Below, one piece after another: positions 21,134-32,734 of a stretch of 64,000 nt of DNA. The DNA comes from Stachybotrys elegans (Eukaryota; Ascomycota; Sordariomycetes; Hypocreales; Stachybotryaceae), in the NCBI GenBank assembly GCA_020746835.1, contig JAGPNK010000003.1, positions 558,001-622,000 on the forward strand. The letters run 5' to 3'. The number at the start of each line of letters is the position of its first letter. Positions within the stretch are counted from its first letter, which is position 1. Made by a program: the position numbers and the translations under genes. Below the pieces are notes generated by a model that saw only the letters and a program-made list of their open reading frames with translations, searched no databases and had not been told where the DNA came from.

Positions 21134-22702
21134 ACCAACATGCACCGCCGTTGCATCCGACCGTTTTCTGTCCAACGCCCTCGGCCTTCCTCTTTTGTCC
21201 CCTCGCTCGTCTGTCTCAAACCCTCCTCTTCTTACGCCCGCACCCGGCCGGCCATCTGTGCGTGTGTCGACTCCCAAATTACCTCGTCTCGCTCTAGCCA
21301 TCCTCCTCCATCCTCTATCCTCCCTCCCTCTCTCTCTCTGCTTACAGCCTGCACCTCGCCTCCTTTTTGCTTCTCAACCCTGCGGATCCTTTCCCCGGTG
21401 TGCCCCATTGTGATCGCTGCCCCCGTCGACAGGCCCCCCAGCACCCCCCGTCGACCCCTCCAACCCTTCCAACCCTTCCCGATAGCTTCGCCCATGACCA
21501 ATTCCCGTTGGCCTACATAACCACCTGAGACGTGCCCTCACCTTCTCTCTTCCCTCCGCTCCCATTCGGATGATGCTGGCGCCAGCCCCTCTAAGGTTAT
21601 CTATCCGCAAGCCACCGTCACGCCATGGCCGGCTTCGGCTTCGGCCTCGTACATACACCAAAACCATGCCCTACTACCATGTTGCATCTACCCTTTTCCA
21701 TAACGTGAAATGTGCTTGTCATGCTTGGCTTCCACGTGCTATGATGGCGTCGATGCCGGTTATCAGCCCACGGACCCTCGCCTGGCCTCGCTTGCATCCT
21801 TCGGGTGCAGAGGCACGGACTAAGTGCTCCCCTTGCGTGTCGTTTCGTTGCTTTTTCCTCCGTCCACCAAGGCTGGGTGTTGGGTGTTGGGTGTGCTGCA
21901 GCTCCAAGCATGCAATACGTCGAATGCAGTATTCCACTCTACCGAGCACCGCCAGCCAGTCGCATCTTTCCCCTACCAAGCTCACTCTCTTGCCCAGTCG
22001 AGCACTTGGCTCCGGTTGCCGTTGCCGGTGGGTAATTTGCCGGCAGCCACCCATATCCGCGTCTTTCGATTTTCCTGCTTCGCTTACCGCTTCTCCACCA
22101 TCTCCATCAATTCTCACGACGCCACAATGGATACACTCGGTGAGAGCGCCCGCATCGTCGCTGCCAGTGCGTGCTTGGCAGACAATGCACAATCCAATTC
22201 CAAACCCAACGTCTGTTACGGAGCCTCTTCAAGACGCTCTGAGGGGAACGTGTTGGGACGGAGCCTCCAGTCTAGTCTGTCCCGTCGGCATCACCCACCC
22301 AACCACGCATCTGCCGGCCTACAATCACTGTGACTTGTGATGATGGTGCAGCTTCCACAAAATAAGGTTCTCGTATCACAGAAATACCAGACGGACGGCA
22401 GCAATGGCGAATAGTCATACAACAACGAAACAATATCGCAGCAATAATATCCTTGGTACTGAACAGTCTGCCATCCACAAAGAATTATGTCAAGTAATGA
22501 AGAATAAAATAATTTGTGAATTTTTGTAACGCGGCCAATCAGACGCTATACCTAGGATGAGGGTATCATGGTGGTGAATACAGGTCAACGAAACCATTAC
22601 CGAGTACAAGTCAAGGAAAGCAGCACATTAACACCCCCCATCGCGTGTTCTCCTCCAAACATTCATTTCTCGTCACAAAATCATCAACGCATCCCGCCCC
22701 AT
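19821..22702. other. Long intergenic region, pyrimidine-rich, no confident gene
   Basis: This 2.9-kb stretch is upstream of the large minus-strand gene and downstream of the second MARVEL gene. It has an AAAAT-type tract at about 20128-20150, a TC microsatellite at 21103-21130 and CT-rich sequence to about 21560. Open frames of up to 256 codons lack any family feature and are composed of low-complexity text. A + strand non-coding transcript is possible. Confidence 0.45.
21103..21130. repeat. TC dinucleotide microsatellite (about 14 units)
   Basis: An uninterrupted TC run lies within a longer pyrimidine-rich region on the + strand. Confidence 0.9.
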
Positions 22703-23240
22703 CTAGACACCGGGATAAGGCTTGGCGTTGGTGGTCGTGGTGTCCGCGTGGGCAGTGTGGCCGCGGCTCCTCATAAAGGTGAGGGTGTCGACAACGGTGA
22801 GGCCGACAAAGATGGCCCAGATGAAGAACCCAAAGACGACGGCAGCGATAGCAACACCGCAGTCGAGGGTGCCGCAGCCCCAGCCGGGAGTGACGACGGC
22901 GAGGGCGATGCTGCCGGCGAACCAGAAGATGGTGGTGACGACGAGCAGGCCGAGGGCGACGAGGGTGTGGAAGAAGCGGGTGGCGAAGCGCGGGATGAGG
23001 GCCAGGTAGATGACGACGAGGATGGACCAGATGACGGTAAAGAGGAGGAAGCTGTGCTCAGAAGGCGTGTGGCTGTTCCAGTACCAGTTGTCCCAAGAGT
23101 CGACGACTATGCATTACATTGTTAGCGGTGCTTGCGTTGGTGGGTGGGCAAGACATACGGGCAGCCACGAGGCCGAGCTCGATGAGGAGGAACAGGCCCA
23201 GAGCGGCGTGGGCGATGAGGAAGATGTCGTATCCAGCCAT
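22703..23240 (-). CDS. MARVEL-type four-helix membrane protein
   Basis: Proposed CDS is complement(join(22703..23106, 23159..23240)), 161 residues. The 52-bp intron has a GTATGT donor, a GCTAAC branch sequence and a CATAG acceptor; splicing joins VAAL to VDSWDNWYWN. The four membrane helices are near IFLIAHAALGLFLLIELGL, FLLFTVIWSILVVIYLALI, FHTLVALGLLVVTTIFWF and VAIAAVVFGFFIWAIFVGL. The loop before helix 4 holds GWGCGTLDCG, the cysteine pair typical of this family. The short tail ends TTTNAKPYPGV. The fold suggests a plasma-membrane or vesicle organising protein; no enzyme activity is expected. Confidence 0.85.
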
Positions 23241-24424
23241 GGCGGTGGTTGTATCGGTCAGATGTTGGTGGTGCGAGATGCAAAGACTTGGGATGCAGAA
23301 GCAAGTGCGATGGCAGGATATGGACCGGAGAGTGAAAGACTAGGGGCAGAGCAAACTGAAATGAAATGGAATAAAAGACATGAGACGGGCAGTGATCAGG
23401 CTGAATGAAATATATTTCAGGCCCAGACTCACAGCCAAGCCTACCTCTTTGCCCGTCGCTGATTGCATCATCTAGTGGGGATGACGTCGGTCCTCGTTGG
23501 GACACCTCATGTGATGTGGCTTAATTCTCTGCCCATCCTGCTACGCGTTGGGCCGGTCTTGGCGTACTTTTTTAACCCATGCGTCCATTTTATTGTATTT
23601 TTAATTATTTATTTTTTTACAGAGTTAAATTCACACAGTATATTCAGCTTGGTGTTTTCCCATTCATTGAAGATGCAATGCGAAGACGGCACAGCGACGA
23701 CGACAACAATGACGCAGGAACACAAATACAAAGCCCAACGAAGAGCCAAAGAAATGCATACCGTCATTTTGTTTCAAGCGGGGATGTGATCGTCGCCAAA
23801 TGCAGGATACCCTGGCTCTTCTTGGCGCCAACCAGCCGTGGCTCAGCACTCGGTATTACGTCTGCAACGGCACTCGACTTCCGGATGCCATGGCCGGCCA
23901 GTCGTGAGTCATCCATTCACCCATTTATCCTGATTCCAGACAAATGGTCGTGTGGTTCGTGCTTGCATACCGGTGCATGACTTGGATAACAGCTTTTGTG
24001 CACCGCAGTGCAGAATGATTTGCCTACCCTGTAGCCGGTGGTGATATTTCCTCGCCATAGTGTAGTGCTGCAAGTGTCAGTCTCCTCATATTCTAGCAGG
24101 AAACAGTGGTCAAGAATTTAAAATAGTGCATGTATCTTGGTTTTGATCTCAATTTGCATCTCCAAATTGTCGGTGCCAGGTCTGGAACGTGGAGCGAGGG
24201 GAAGTGAAGGGATACGTTTGTCCTACAAATATTTCCTTTCGGTCTGATGGGAAGGAAGATGCTTACTAGGGCTGGCTGTGATAGTCGCCCAAACGCTGTA
24301 CAGCCACAGCCATAAACCCGTCACGCTCCGGATGTATGTGGGGTAGCCCGAGTCACGGCGAGGTGGATGTGCAACGGACGTGGTGACAGTATATTATCAG
24401 ACACTTCTACATATGCCTATTCAG
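23241..24424. other. Intergenic region
   Basis: This contains the promoter of the MARVEL gene and the 3' end of the phosphodiesterase gene. An AT-rich patch lies at about 23575-23640. No coding sequence is supported. Confidence 0.5.
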
Positions 24425-25690
24425 TTAAACACCACCCACGCAGTTGATGTAGTAGGTGACGGTGCCACTCCAGTCGCTAAAGATTTGCTTGATGTGGATC
24501 TGGCGGTACAGCACGTCGAGCAGCGTGAAGATGTCGCCGTCGTTGTGCACCGCGTCCTGGATGGTAAAGTAGTAGTAGTTGCCCTCCTCGCGGACCTGGG
24601 CCAGCGGCGGGGAGCGCTCGAGCGTCCAGGCCACAATGTTGAGCCCCAGCTCGTTGGCGCGGTCGGCGTAGGGGCTGGGGACAATGGTGCCGTTGTCGCT
24701 CTGGACGAGGTAGGGGAGGGGCGGGGCCAGGTACTGCACGCCGTCGGCCTTGACCGTGTCGAGGAAGGCGATGGAGTTGGGAAAGTTGGCCGGGTCGTCG
24801 GCCGTCTCGTCGAGCCAGACGGCCTGCAGGCCAAACTCGGGCTCGTTGTCGATCCAGTACAGCACGTCCGGGTAGTTGAAGCTCTGGGGCCACACGCGGT
24901 CGGGCGAGATGCCCGCCTCGCGGTACTCGTCGATGAGCTGCTGCGCGTACATCTCCTGCGTGTAGTTGCCCTGGAAGGGCATCTCGACCTCGGGCAGCTT
25001 GAGCTCGGGCGTGAACTTGAGGCCCATGCCGTCGACGAGCTTGATGTGCTCCTTGTGCGTCAGGACCTTGGGGCACCCCGCGGCGTACAGGTCGGTGCGC
25101 CAGGCGGGCGTGCCGTGCTGGAAGTCCTCGGGGGTGGTGGCGCTGGCGTTGAAGCCCTCCATCTTGGCGCACAGCGTCTTGAACTCGGCGAGGGTGATGT
25201 CGCTGGTGCAGCACGTGGCCGTGGCGGGCTGGCCGTCGGCGGCGGGCGTGAAGGGGACGGTGCACTTGGCGGCCAGGTCCGGGATGAGCAGGATGTTGGT
25301 CGTGTAGTGCAGGTCGCACTGACTGTGGCGGCAGACGAGCTCGAGGTCCGAGGTGAAGGCCACGTCGCACTCGAGCACGCCCGAGCCCATGCGCTGGCCG
25401 GCGAGGTTGGACTCGAGCGAGTGCTCGGGGATCTGCAGCGTGCCGCCGCCGCGGTGGCCGATGACGAAGTCGGACGGCTGGAAGTCCATGTTGGCGCAGG
25501 CCTCCATCTCCTCCTTGAGCGGGCCGGGGGCCATCTGGTCGACAATGTAGTGCGGCCGGAAGCCCACGTCGACCTTGACAGTCGGGCCGGGCGCGGGCGC
25601 CGAGGTGCTCGTGGGGAAGACCGAGGAGCACGGCTTGGCGACGGCGACGGCGGCGGCGCCAGCCACGATGGCGGCCGAGCGGTAGAGCAT
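24425..25690 (-). CDS. Secreted glycerophosphodiester phosphodiesterase family protein
   Basis: This single-exon gene encodes 421 residues. GDPD enzymes hydrolyse glycerophosphodiesters to glycerol-3-phosphate and an alcohol. After a signal peptide (MLYRSAAIVAGAAAVAVAK) come the family signatures: VIGHRGGGTLQIPEHS (HRG with first catalytic His), LECDVAFTSD (metal-binding acidic pair) and LVCRHSQCDL (second His). PEHS replaces the more usual PENT. A fungal-type insertion rich in Cys (about 150-210) and a C-terminal TIM-barrel half ending in AWTLERSPP follow. The ATG at 25690 is chosen over in-frame 25798 because the extra 36 residues are a Pro/Ser/Leu translation of a CT-rich leader. Secretion suggests phosphate or phospholipid-headgroup scavenging. 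Confidence 0.9.
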   Translation of the reverse strand: MLYRSAAIVAGAAAVAVAKPCSSVFPTSTSAPAPGPTVKVDVGFRPHYIVDQMAPGPLKEEMEACANMDFQPSDFVIGHRGGGTLQIPEHSLESNLAGQRMGSGVLECDVAFTSDLELVCRHSQCDLHYTTNILLIPDLAAKCTVPFTPAADGQPATATCCTSDITLAEFKTLCAKMEGFNASATTPEDFQHGTPAWRTDLYAAGCPKVLTHKEHIKLVDGMGLKFTPELKLPEVEMPFQGNYTQEMYAQQLIDEYREAGISPDRVWPQSFNYPDVLYWIDNEPEFGLQAVWLDETADDPANFPNSIAFLDTVKADGVQYLAPPLPYLVQSDNGTIVPSPYADRANELGLNIVAWTLERSPPLAQVREEGNYYYFTIQDAVHNDGDIFTLLDVLYRQIHIKQIFSDWSGTVTYYINCVGGV

Positions 25691-26681
25691 CTTGAGGGAG
25701 GAGAGGAGGATGAGGGGGAGGAGGGGGAGAGGGAGAGAGGAAGAGGGAGGCTGGTGGTGGGAGGGAGGGAGAGGAGGAAGAGGGGAAGAAGGCGGCAACA
25801 GGGGCCTATTTAATCATGGATGCATCTTATCGAGGCCGAATGGGCTGAAGGGAACGGACTTGGCAGCGAGCTGACTACCCATGGTGATCCCAGTCATCAG
25901 CAACGGTCCCAGCGCCTGCTTTTCTTCCTCCCATCCGCTCGGTCGTTCCCATAGCGCCCGGAGAAACCCAGCTCTGATGGTTTTTTGCATTTTTTTTCAG
26001 CTCGCTTGCTTCCGGACGGCGCGTCAGCCAGGACACACATGCACCCGCGCAGGCAGGTAGGCAGGTAGGCAGGCGGAGCGATGCCGAATCCAGGCGCAGC
26101 GTTGCATTCCGGCGAGTGCAGCCGAGGAAACAAAGAACTGGCGATAATGCTGCAGCAACATGTTGGAGAAGCATCGACAATCAACGAGCTAGCAGCTGCT
26201 CCTGCGTGGAGAAGGCGTGGGGCCACTGTGGGTGCGTGCGCCAATTGGTGGCTGCCATTGGCTGGGCTGGCCGAGTCCCTACATCATCCCGTGCAGCTTG
26301 CTATCTAGCTTATCTCTGCTAAACCTGCTAAACCTTGCGCAGCGATAGCCCGAGAGATGCCGTTTCACTCACCACTCCTCCGTACTTAGAGGTAGGCAAT
26401 GCTGCCTCTACCTATGGCCTTAAACATGCAGCACGCCAAACAATAAGCAATAGAGCATCGCTCGGTCAGAAATTCATCATGCATGGTGCAGTTCGTCCCA
26501 ACACCCACGTGTGCCGAGCCACAATGCCAGGCAACCAGGGTCACGATGCCTGCTCCTCCTCATGGATGCATTCCGCCCGAGAGCGCCGGCTAATCCCTAC
26601 AGGGCAAGTCATAACTTGATATTGTCCGACCAATCAAGCCAGTTATCTACGGCATGCTCTTGGACTCTGTACATTGGTCCG
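25691..26681. other. Intergenic region
   Basis: It holds the pyrimidine-rich leader of the phosphodiesterase gene (about 25695-25800 on the minus strand) with a TTAAATA box near 25806, and the 3' end of the chitinase gene. I see no gene in the remainder. Confidence 0.5.
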
Positions 26682-27969
26682 TCACAGCTCCTCCTTGTGA
26701 CTCCGCTTCAGCTCCTCCAGACCCTCGATTGTCGCCTTGAGGTGCGAAAACTCGGGTGCGTCCTCGCCCAGCCCCCATGCAAACACCCCCCCTAGCCCCA
26801 GCGGCTTCATCACCTCCATCTTGGTCCGGATCGACCGCTCCGTATCGAAGCTCCACCACCTCCGAGGCTCCGCGTCCCAGTATCCGTAGCTGCCGTCTGC
26901 AAAATACTGCCCATCGCGCCGCGCCCGCGCAAACGACTCCACCACGTCTGCGGGCGTCTCGTCGTGCCAGCTGAACCCGCCCGTGTTGCCCGTGTCCGCC
27001 CCGGTGTCGGGATCCTCCAGCAGCACCGTCGGGCACGACAGAAGATTGTCCGGGTCGCACTCCTCCGTGTAGAACCACTTGACGTAGTATCCGAGCCCCA
27101 GGTTCAGTATCTGCCGCGGGGCGCCCCGCGCCATGTAGTTCTTCATCGACACCACCGAGTCTGCCACCCCGCTGTGGTGCTTCACCACCCTGTCGCGCCG
27201 GTTCATCAGATCGTACGTCATGATGTTGATAAAGTCCACCTCGGCCACCAGCCGCGGCACTGTCGAGTTGGTAAACGCCATCATGTCCCTCTCCAGTCCT
27301 GGAACCGCCATGGACAGGAGCTTGTGGCTGCCAATGGCGCTGCGCACTTGTCGGACCAGGTCGACAAACGCCTCAATCTCCCACACCCGCTCCGAGTTGG
27401 GTATGAGCTTGTAGTCATCCCGGTTGCCTCTGCTTCACGTCAGCCGCTGTCTGGACCATGCAGCACGAACCCAGGCTCACCCTGGGTACTCCCAGTCCAA
27501 GTCGACCCCGTCGGCCCCCGTGGCGTCCACCATGGCCTTGACGGTTCTGGCCCACCTCCTGCGCGACGTCTCGTTGCGCGCCGCCGACTCGAACCCTCTG
27601 TCGCCCCAGCCCCCAATGGCCACCATGACCTTGGTGCCGGGCTCAAACTGCTTTCGGACCTCGGCGACCGTCGTGAAGAGAGGAAACTCAGACGGAATCT
27701 CTTCAACGTCAAAGATGTGCGACTGCATAAAGGCCAGGATGACGTGAGTGATGCTGGAGGCAAGGTCCCGTGAGGGCACCACAGGATGTTGGCTATGCTG
27801 CGGGTTAGCGGCGTCCTGGTCTTATACATTGCGCCTCCTGGCCTCCTCACCCTGTCAGATACATGATGCATTTGGTGGAGTTATCGTAAAGGGCCCTCGT
27901 GGAAGGGATGGATCCGGCCACCAGCCATATTAGGCTGGTCAGCGTAAGAGACAACAGCCTTAGCCTCAT
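26682..27969 (-). CDS. Secreted GH18 chitinase
   Basis: Proposed CDS is complement(join(26682..27429, 27481..27792, 27851..27969)), 392 residues. GH18 chitinases cut beta-1,4-GlcNAc links in chitin by substrate-assisted catalysis. Exon 1 gives a signal peptide (MRLRLLSLTLTSLIWLVAG) and KCIMYLTG; splicing over 27793-27850 (GTGAGG donor, CATAG acceptor) adds QHPVVPSRDLASSITHVILAF. The catalytic signature is DGVDLDWEYP, with Glu as acid; SxGG is represented by VAIGGWGD. The 27430-27480 intron interrupts the sequence directly after the active-site loop (YPG-GNRDDYKL). Later barrel motifs are FINIMTYDLMNRRD and GVFAWGLGED. There is no chitin-binding module, so it is a short secreted type, useful in cell-wall remodelling, mycoparasitism or attack on chitinous hosts. 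Confidence 0.9.
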
Positions 27970-28733
27970 TATAGGGGCTGAAGCAGAGAAATTTCCACAA
28001 TGAGAATTGAAGATTTCTTGCTTTGCTGACGTGAATTGATGATGAGATGGGATGCCAGAGCAAGTCGGTCAAGGAATTGGAGGCGGGGAAGTCGGTGGAG
28101 GCGCCTTCCTCCAGCCGAATCCATTTTGCCCTAGATCGACCTTCCACCTTTGTTCGCTAGCCATATCTTGTCTCGTCCATCTACAACCCCATTCCTATCC
28201 AGGAAATAATGCAGCAGATCACGAAGAGAACTGGTGGGGCAGGCGAGTAGCAACTCAAGTCTCATATATTTGCCATTGTGTCCTCCCGCCCAGCTTCTTG
28301 GCGGCGCAAAGTCCTGCCGCACAAATCATCAACCAGTCCTCCGAGATAGCTACCTTGGCACCACCTGAGCAACCAATACCCACGAAACCTACCGAGTTGA
28401 CGAGTCTCACTGTTGAAGTTGTGTCATAGTGGTCAGTTCACAGCAAGTTCAATTCCCGAGGTTCACGGTTACAAGTGAATTCCTATCACAGCGAGGACTG
28501 GTAGGGAGGTGAGACTTTCATCATAAACAAATATAGACTGTTGAATATCCTTCAACTTGGGATTTCATTGCGGTGGTGATCTAGAAAAGGCATTATAATC
28601 TATGAGAGTGGTTAATGCAAGAAACGTTCTATTCACCATTTATTCCCCTTTATGTGGTCTGTATCACGTTGGGCAGACGATCAGGAAATCCCACACAAGT
28701 CACCCAAATCCTACATCCCCCTTGATGAGTAAC
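27970..28733. other. Intergenic region
   Basis: This contains the chitinase promoter and the 3' end of the next minus-strand gene. No coding sequence or repeat is apparent. Confidence 0.5.
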
Positions 28734-30553
28734 CTAAATGTGCATTGCATGTCGCGCAGGCGCATAGCTCCGGGGAATGACATATCCGCCGATTCTGGAA
28801 CTGGTTGTACCTCTCTTTCTTTCGGCACCAGCGTTGATAATATCGTCCCATCCGATCCCAGAGTACGGCTGCGCAGATGCCTCGCAAGCAAAGCCATGCT
28901 CCGGGAGGGTTCCATTGTTGAAGTACGCCGAGATCTTGTCTATGGTGCACAAAGACGGCACGGCCAACGACGAGTGCCCATACCCCTCGACTTCGAGAAC
29001 ACGGCTTCCCTCGAATCCAGAGCTGACGTTATAGGCCGATCGGAGAGGCGTGTGGGCGTCGAGCTGCGTGCTTACGATGAGCATCGGATTGGCCGTCGTG
29101 ACGTGGAAATCGCCCGTGTACCTCTCCTTTGCCGCGAACCTCCATTGGGAGCAAATCAACTGCGCGCCCGTGACGACGTCGCCCATGAAGCGACTGATAT
29201 CATAGAGCCTCTCCACCGCGGGCAACATGGCATCCAGACTCTCTGCACGGGGAATATTGTCCGAGCAGTGGATTCCTGACCGCCCCGCAATAAGACCGGC
29301 TTGATCAAGGACATCCTCGATTGTTATCGGATAAAAGGCTGCAATAATGGACTCCATGTCACTGGTAGCCTCACCGTTAAACAAACCACGAAGCAAAAGT
29401 GCAGTGGCGGGCCAAGCCGCCGAGTCGTAAAGACTTTGAGAAACCACGGCCTTGAGCAGAACATAATCGACTTTGAATCGACCGACGACGACTGGCTCGT
29501 ACTTGAGGCGGTAGAGCAGATCCCAGAATTGCTCCTCCAGAATCTCGGCTGACACGCCGTCCTGGGCTAAAGCACAGTTCTCGGGAAGTGCGACGCAGGT
29601 CTGGAATATGCCGCTGACGACCTTGTCCGAGTCGAACCACTCCTCGAAATCTCTTTAGGCGGAGGGTCAGTCTTGCGAAGAACTAGCAGGATGACAATAA
29701 ATCGATGGAACTTACGCGACATCGTGGTAGTATTCGTGCGGGTTCTGGACTCCGTCTAGAATGATCTTGTCTATCCTCTCAGGAAACATGGCAGCAACTG
29801 TGGCACCGAGGGTTGTTCCGTACGAGAAGCCTGCAAACTGTCAACGCATGCTGGGTGGGAGGATAAGTGAGCCATACCCCAGTATCGAAGCATTCCGTCT
29901 CCCTCGAGGCCGTCGACAACCTCCATCAAGTCTCGGGCAACGAAAGCGGTTCCTACCAAGCTGCCCGTCTCCCGACTTGCCTCGTAGCATTCTTGAGCGT
30001 CGAGCGTTCCTCGTGCCCAGACGGAACCCAGAGCTGTATCAGAGGCGTTGGTGGGAATGAGTTCAAATGCTTGCTGGAGCAACCCCAAATCATCATGGCA
30101 TCTGATCGGTATCGTGTTGCCAGTTCCACTTGATGTTGTGTAAGCCCAAGCGGCCACGACTTGGAGATGAGACTTACCGAGGATCAAACGCCACCAAATC
30201 GTGCTCCATCCCGGACATGCTGCGATAGAGTTAGTTTACATCTTCTCATATGGGAAACACACTGACACCATCAACGTAGAACTCAGACTTCCAAGCGATG
30301 CCCGAGCCGTTGCGCCTGGCCCACCAAAATTGAGAAGAATGCTGCCCCTGGCAGGCTGCACCGCGGCAGGCAGTCGTGCCAGCTGCAGCGTGAGACTTTG
30401 GTTTGAGTATCCGGTAGTGTAATCCAGCGGCACAGAAAAGTTTGCACACTGCATCGTGGAAGGCATCGTATCTGGGAGATCGTTGCACTCTCCCCAGGCG
30501 ATGCCCGCCTCCACAGCAGCCGCAGACAGTAAGATGAAGAAGATGGAAAACAT
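28734..30553 (-). CDS. Secreted alpha/beta hydrolase, S33 TAP-like peptidase family
   Basis: Proposed CDS is complement(join(28734..29652, 29716..29830, 29878..30128, 30178..30219, 30267..30553)), 537 residues with continuous frame. Family members are secreted tripeptidyl-aminopeptidase-like or ester hydrolases. The signal peptide is MFSIFFILLSAAAVEAG. GSILLNFGGPG marks the oxyanion strand, HDLVAFDPRGTGNTIP the second core strand, WGFSYGTTLG the nucleophilic Ser (created by splicing over 29831-29877), STQLDAHTP the Asp and GYGHSSLA the His. The first intron uses a GTCAGT donor. After GGPG the read frame gives ATARASLG, whereas the adjacent frame gives NGSGIAWKSEFYVDG, closer to the family's GGSG pattern; a local frameshift is possible. 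A TATA-like box at 30621-30627 fits the chosen start. Confidence 0.83.
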
Positions 30554-32734
30554 GGTAACCGATGAGTTTGTGTGAAGAAGTAGTTTGAATATTTTGAGGA
30601 ATGTTGACTGTCTTGAAGTCTTATATGCTTTCCCATGCTTCGGCATAGCCTACAATGCCAGCGTTGTCAGCCTTGTCTTGGTTCCAGAAAGAGAACCATG
30701 TGCCGCTTGACCAATCGGCATCCACGTAGTATACGAAGCCAATATAACATGACGAAATTGAGCCTCGCGCAAACCTTGAGATCCTTTTCAACGTGGTGAC
30801 GGCGCGATCCTCCGGGGCCAAATTTATTTCCTAAAACGGTCGTACCTGCCGCTCGGCCAGTCGATCAAGCCGATAACTGGGGGCTGAGTAACACCGCCCC
30901 TTGATGGTGCGAAGGAGCATCTTGGCGTGCCAGACAAGGATATCTACAGTACCAATCCACCTATGGATAACTGTGACTTTAATCTTCTAGTTGTTTTGCC
31001 TTGGATAGAAGTAGTATTATTGGTACTAGCCCTGTATGTGGTACAAACTACTTTATCGTGCTAGTATCATGCGATGGACAATGTGATAAAATTGGCACCT
31101 TGGCACCTCCAAACACGTCATCACAATTGAATGGCATATTCCAGAAGTCAATGGAAGTCTGTCGAGAGAAGTTCAAGAGGGCATTCCAAGTTCATTTATT
31201 GGAAGCTGGGTAGTGGAGTTTCGATGGTTGTCATGTTTGTGAGGCATATAATCCCGACTACAATAGGGCATGTGCAAACCACTATTGCACAAATATGTAT
31301 GAACATATTGGCATCTATCGAACATAGAAATGTACTGTTTCTCTTTGACGCCCTTAGTCAGATCTCTCTACTTTGCTATGAGGGGAAGATTTGGACCCGT
31401 TAGCTTGAGCAAGAAAATCGTCACTATAGGACTTGCTTCGAAGCCCTCCCTCTAGGCTCGCTGCCGTAGCTGCCCAAGCCCTCTGTCTTTTGAAGATGGG
31501 TACTGCCTTGCTCCAGGGCGAAACTCAATATCTGAATGTATGATGTTCTAGTAAGGGGTTGATATGATCTTATGTCCAACGGCATAGATATCATTGACTT
31601 GGAGGAGGGCCCTTCTGACAACATAGGCAGTACCAAATCAATGGATGGCAATTGGGATAAGAAGTCTATGACCCATTGCTACTATTCGTGTAGCTTTGGA
31701 GAATTAAGCGCGCCAGACCAGACGTCGAACCTACCAAACAAAGCAGCTTGACATAAACTTACAACAAAGCACCCTGGAAATGGGCATGGTGTTGAATATA
31801 GAACAAAACTCGATTGAAGACATACAACAAAGGACACGTTTCCGCCGGCCTCTGGCGAGTCGGCTCATAAAACAGCAGCCATGTAAGCGCCATGAAGCTT
31901 AAAAGCAAGGCGTATGGCTAATTTCTGATTCGTCGGTTATCCGGATTTCCTTCCCAATCATCAGCAGCTGATTCTACAGCTTCAAAGGTAAAATGGGCTG
32001 ATTCAAACCATCTATTGAATCTAGTTGCCTTTCATCTCAAGATCAGTTTGAGTGGAGCGGCTGCCAGGCTGCATGCTCAATTCTGATCACCAGAGGACAA
32101 CTTGTTGCTTCGGTGGATTATCTGCATGCATATCCGTGTGCCCTCCCCAACGCGGACTGAAAACATTCCACCCCTCTTTTCATGATCATCATCACGTTGG
32201 TCTTATTACATTGTACCCATGGGATGATCTGGCCTAGGCTTTTCCAAACATCTCTGCCGACTCCAGGATACCTATCCCAGGCGAGGCTGGAGGCCCATTA
32301 CATATTGAGGCTCGCCGTGATAGGCGGACGCCCAACACAGCCGACAATACCTTACGTGACAATGCCCAACGTGACGCCTCTCATCATTTAGATGTCCTCT
32401 TGGGCAGAAATTGACGAGTCACCCGCCAAGGGATTTTCCTGAGACAAATTGCTTAGTGACGCATCAGGCATGGTCAAGTCATTCGGAGAGATTCTATCCC
32501 CAGGCTACCCCGAATCTGTACTTCTTGACCTGGACCCCGACGTCACATTACTCGGGTCCTTTTCCGTCAGCGTGCAGCTGCCAGTCTGAAAGTGCCATAT
32601 CTCGTCTACCACATACTACCCCTCACCGTCTTTCTCTCTGTCGCAGTCTAGAAAACAGAATCCCATCTCTTCAAGTCGAAGGCGACAGCTTTACACAAGC
32701 AATTGTGTACTTACCGCACCAGGAAACCACCATC
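30554..32734. other. Long intergenic region without a supported gene
   Basis: This 2.2-kb stretch lies between divergent genes. Open frames are short and lack family features on either strand. I see no clear repeats. It is the least occupied part of this half of the window. Confidence 0.45.
30621..30627 (-). promoter_or_regulatory. TATA-like box of the S33 hydrolase gene
   Basis: The minus strand reads CATATAAG about 70 bp upstream of the chosen ATG. Confidence 0.5.

Noticed and set aside
21570..22340. 256-codon frame on the + strand
   Set aside because: Composition is low-complexity, with no domain, no splice support and several competing frames.
24380..25813. Open frame of 477 codons on the + strand
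   Set aside because: It is antisense to the glycerophosphodiesterase, whose catalytic motifs are clear on the minus strand.
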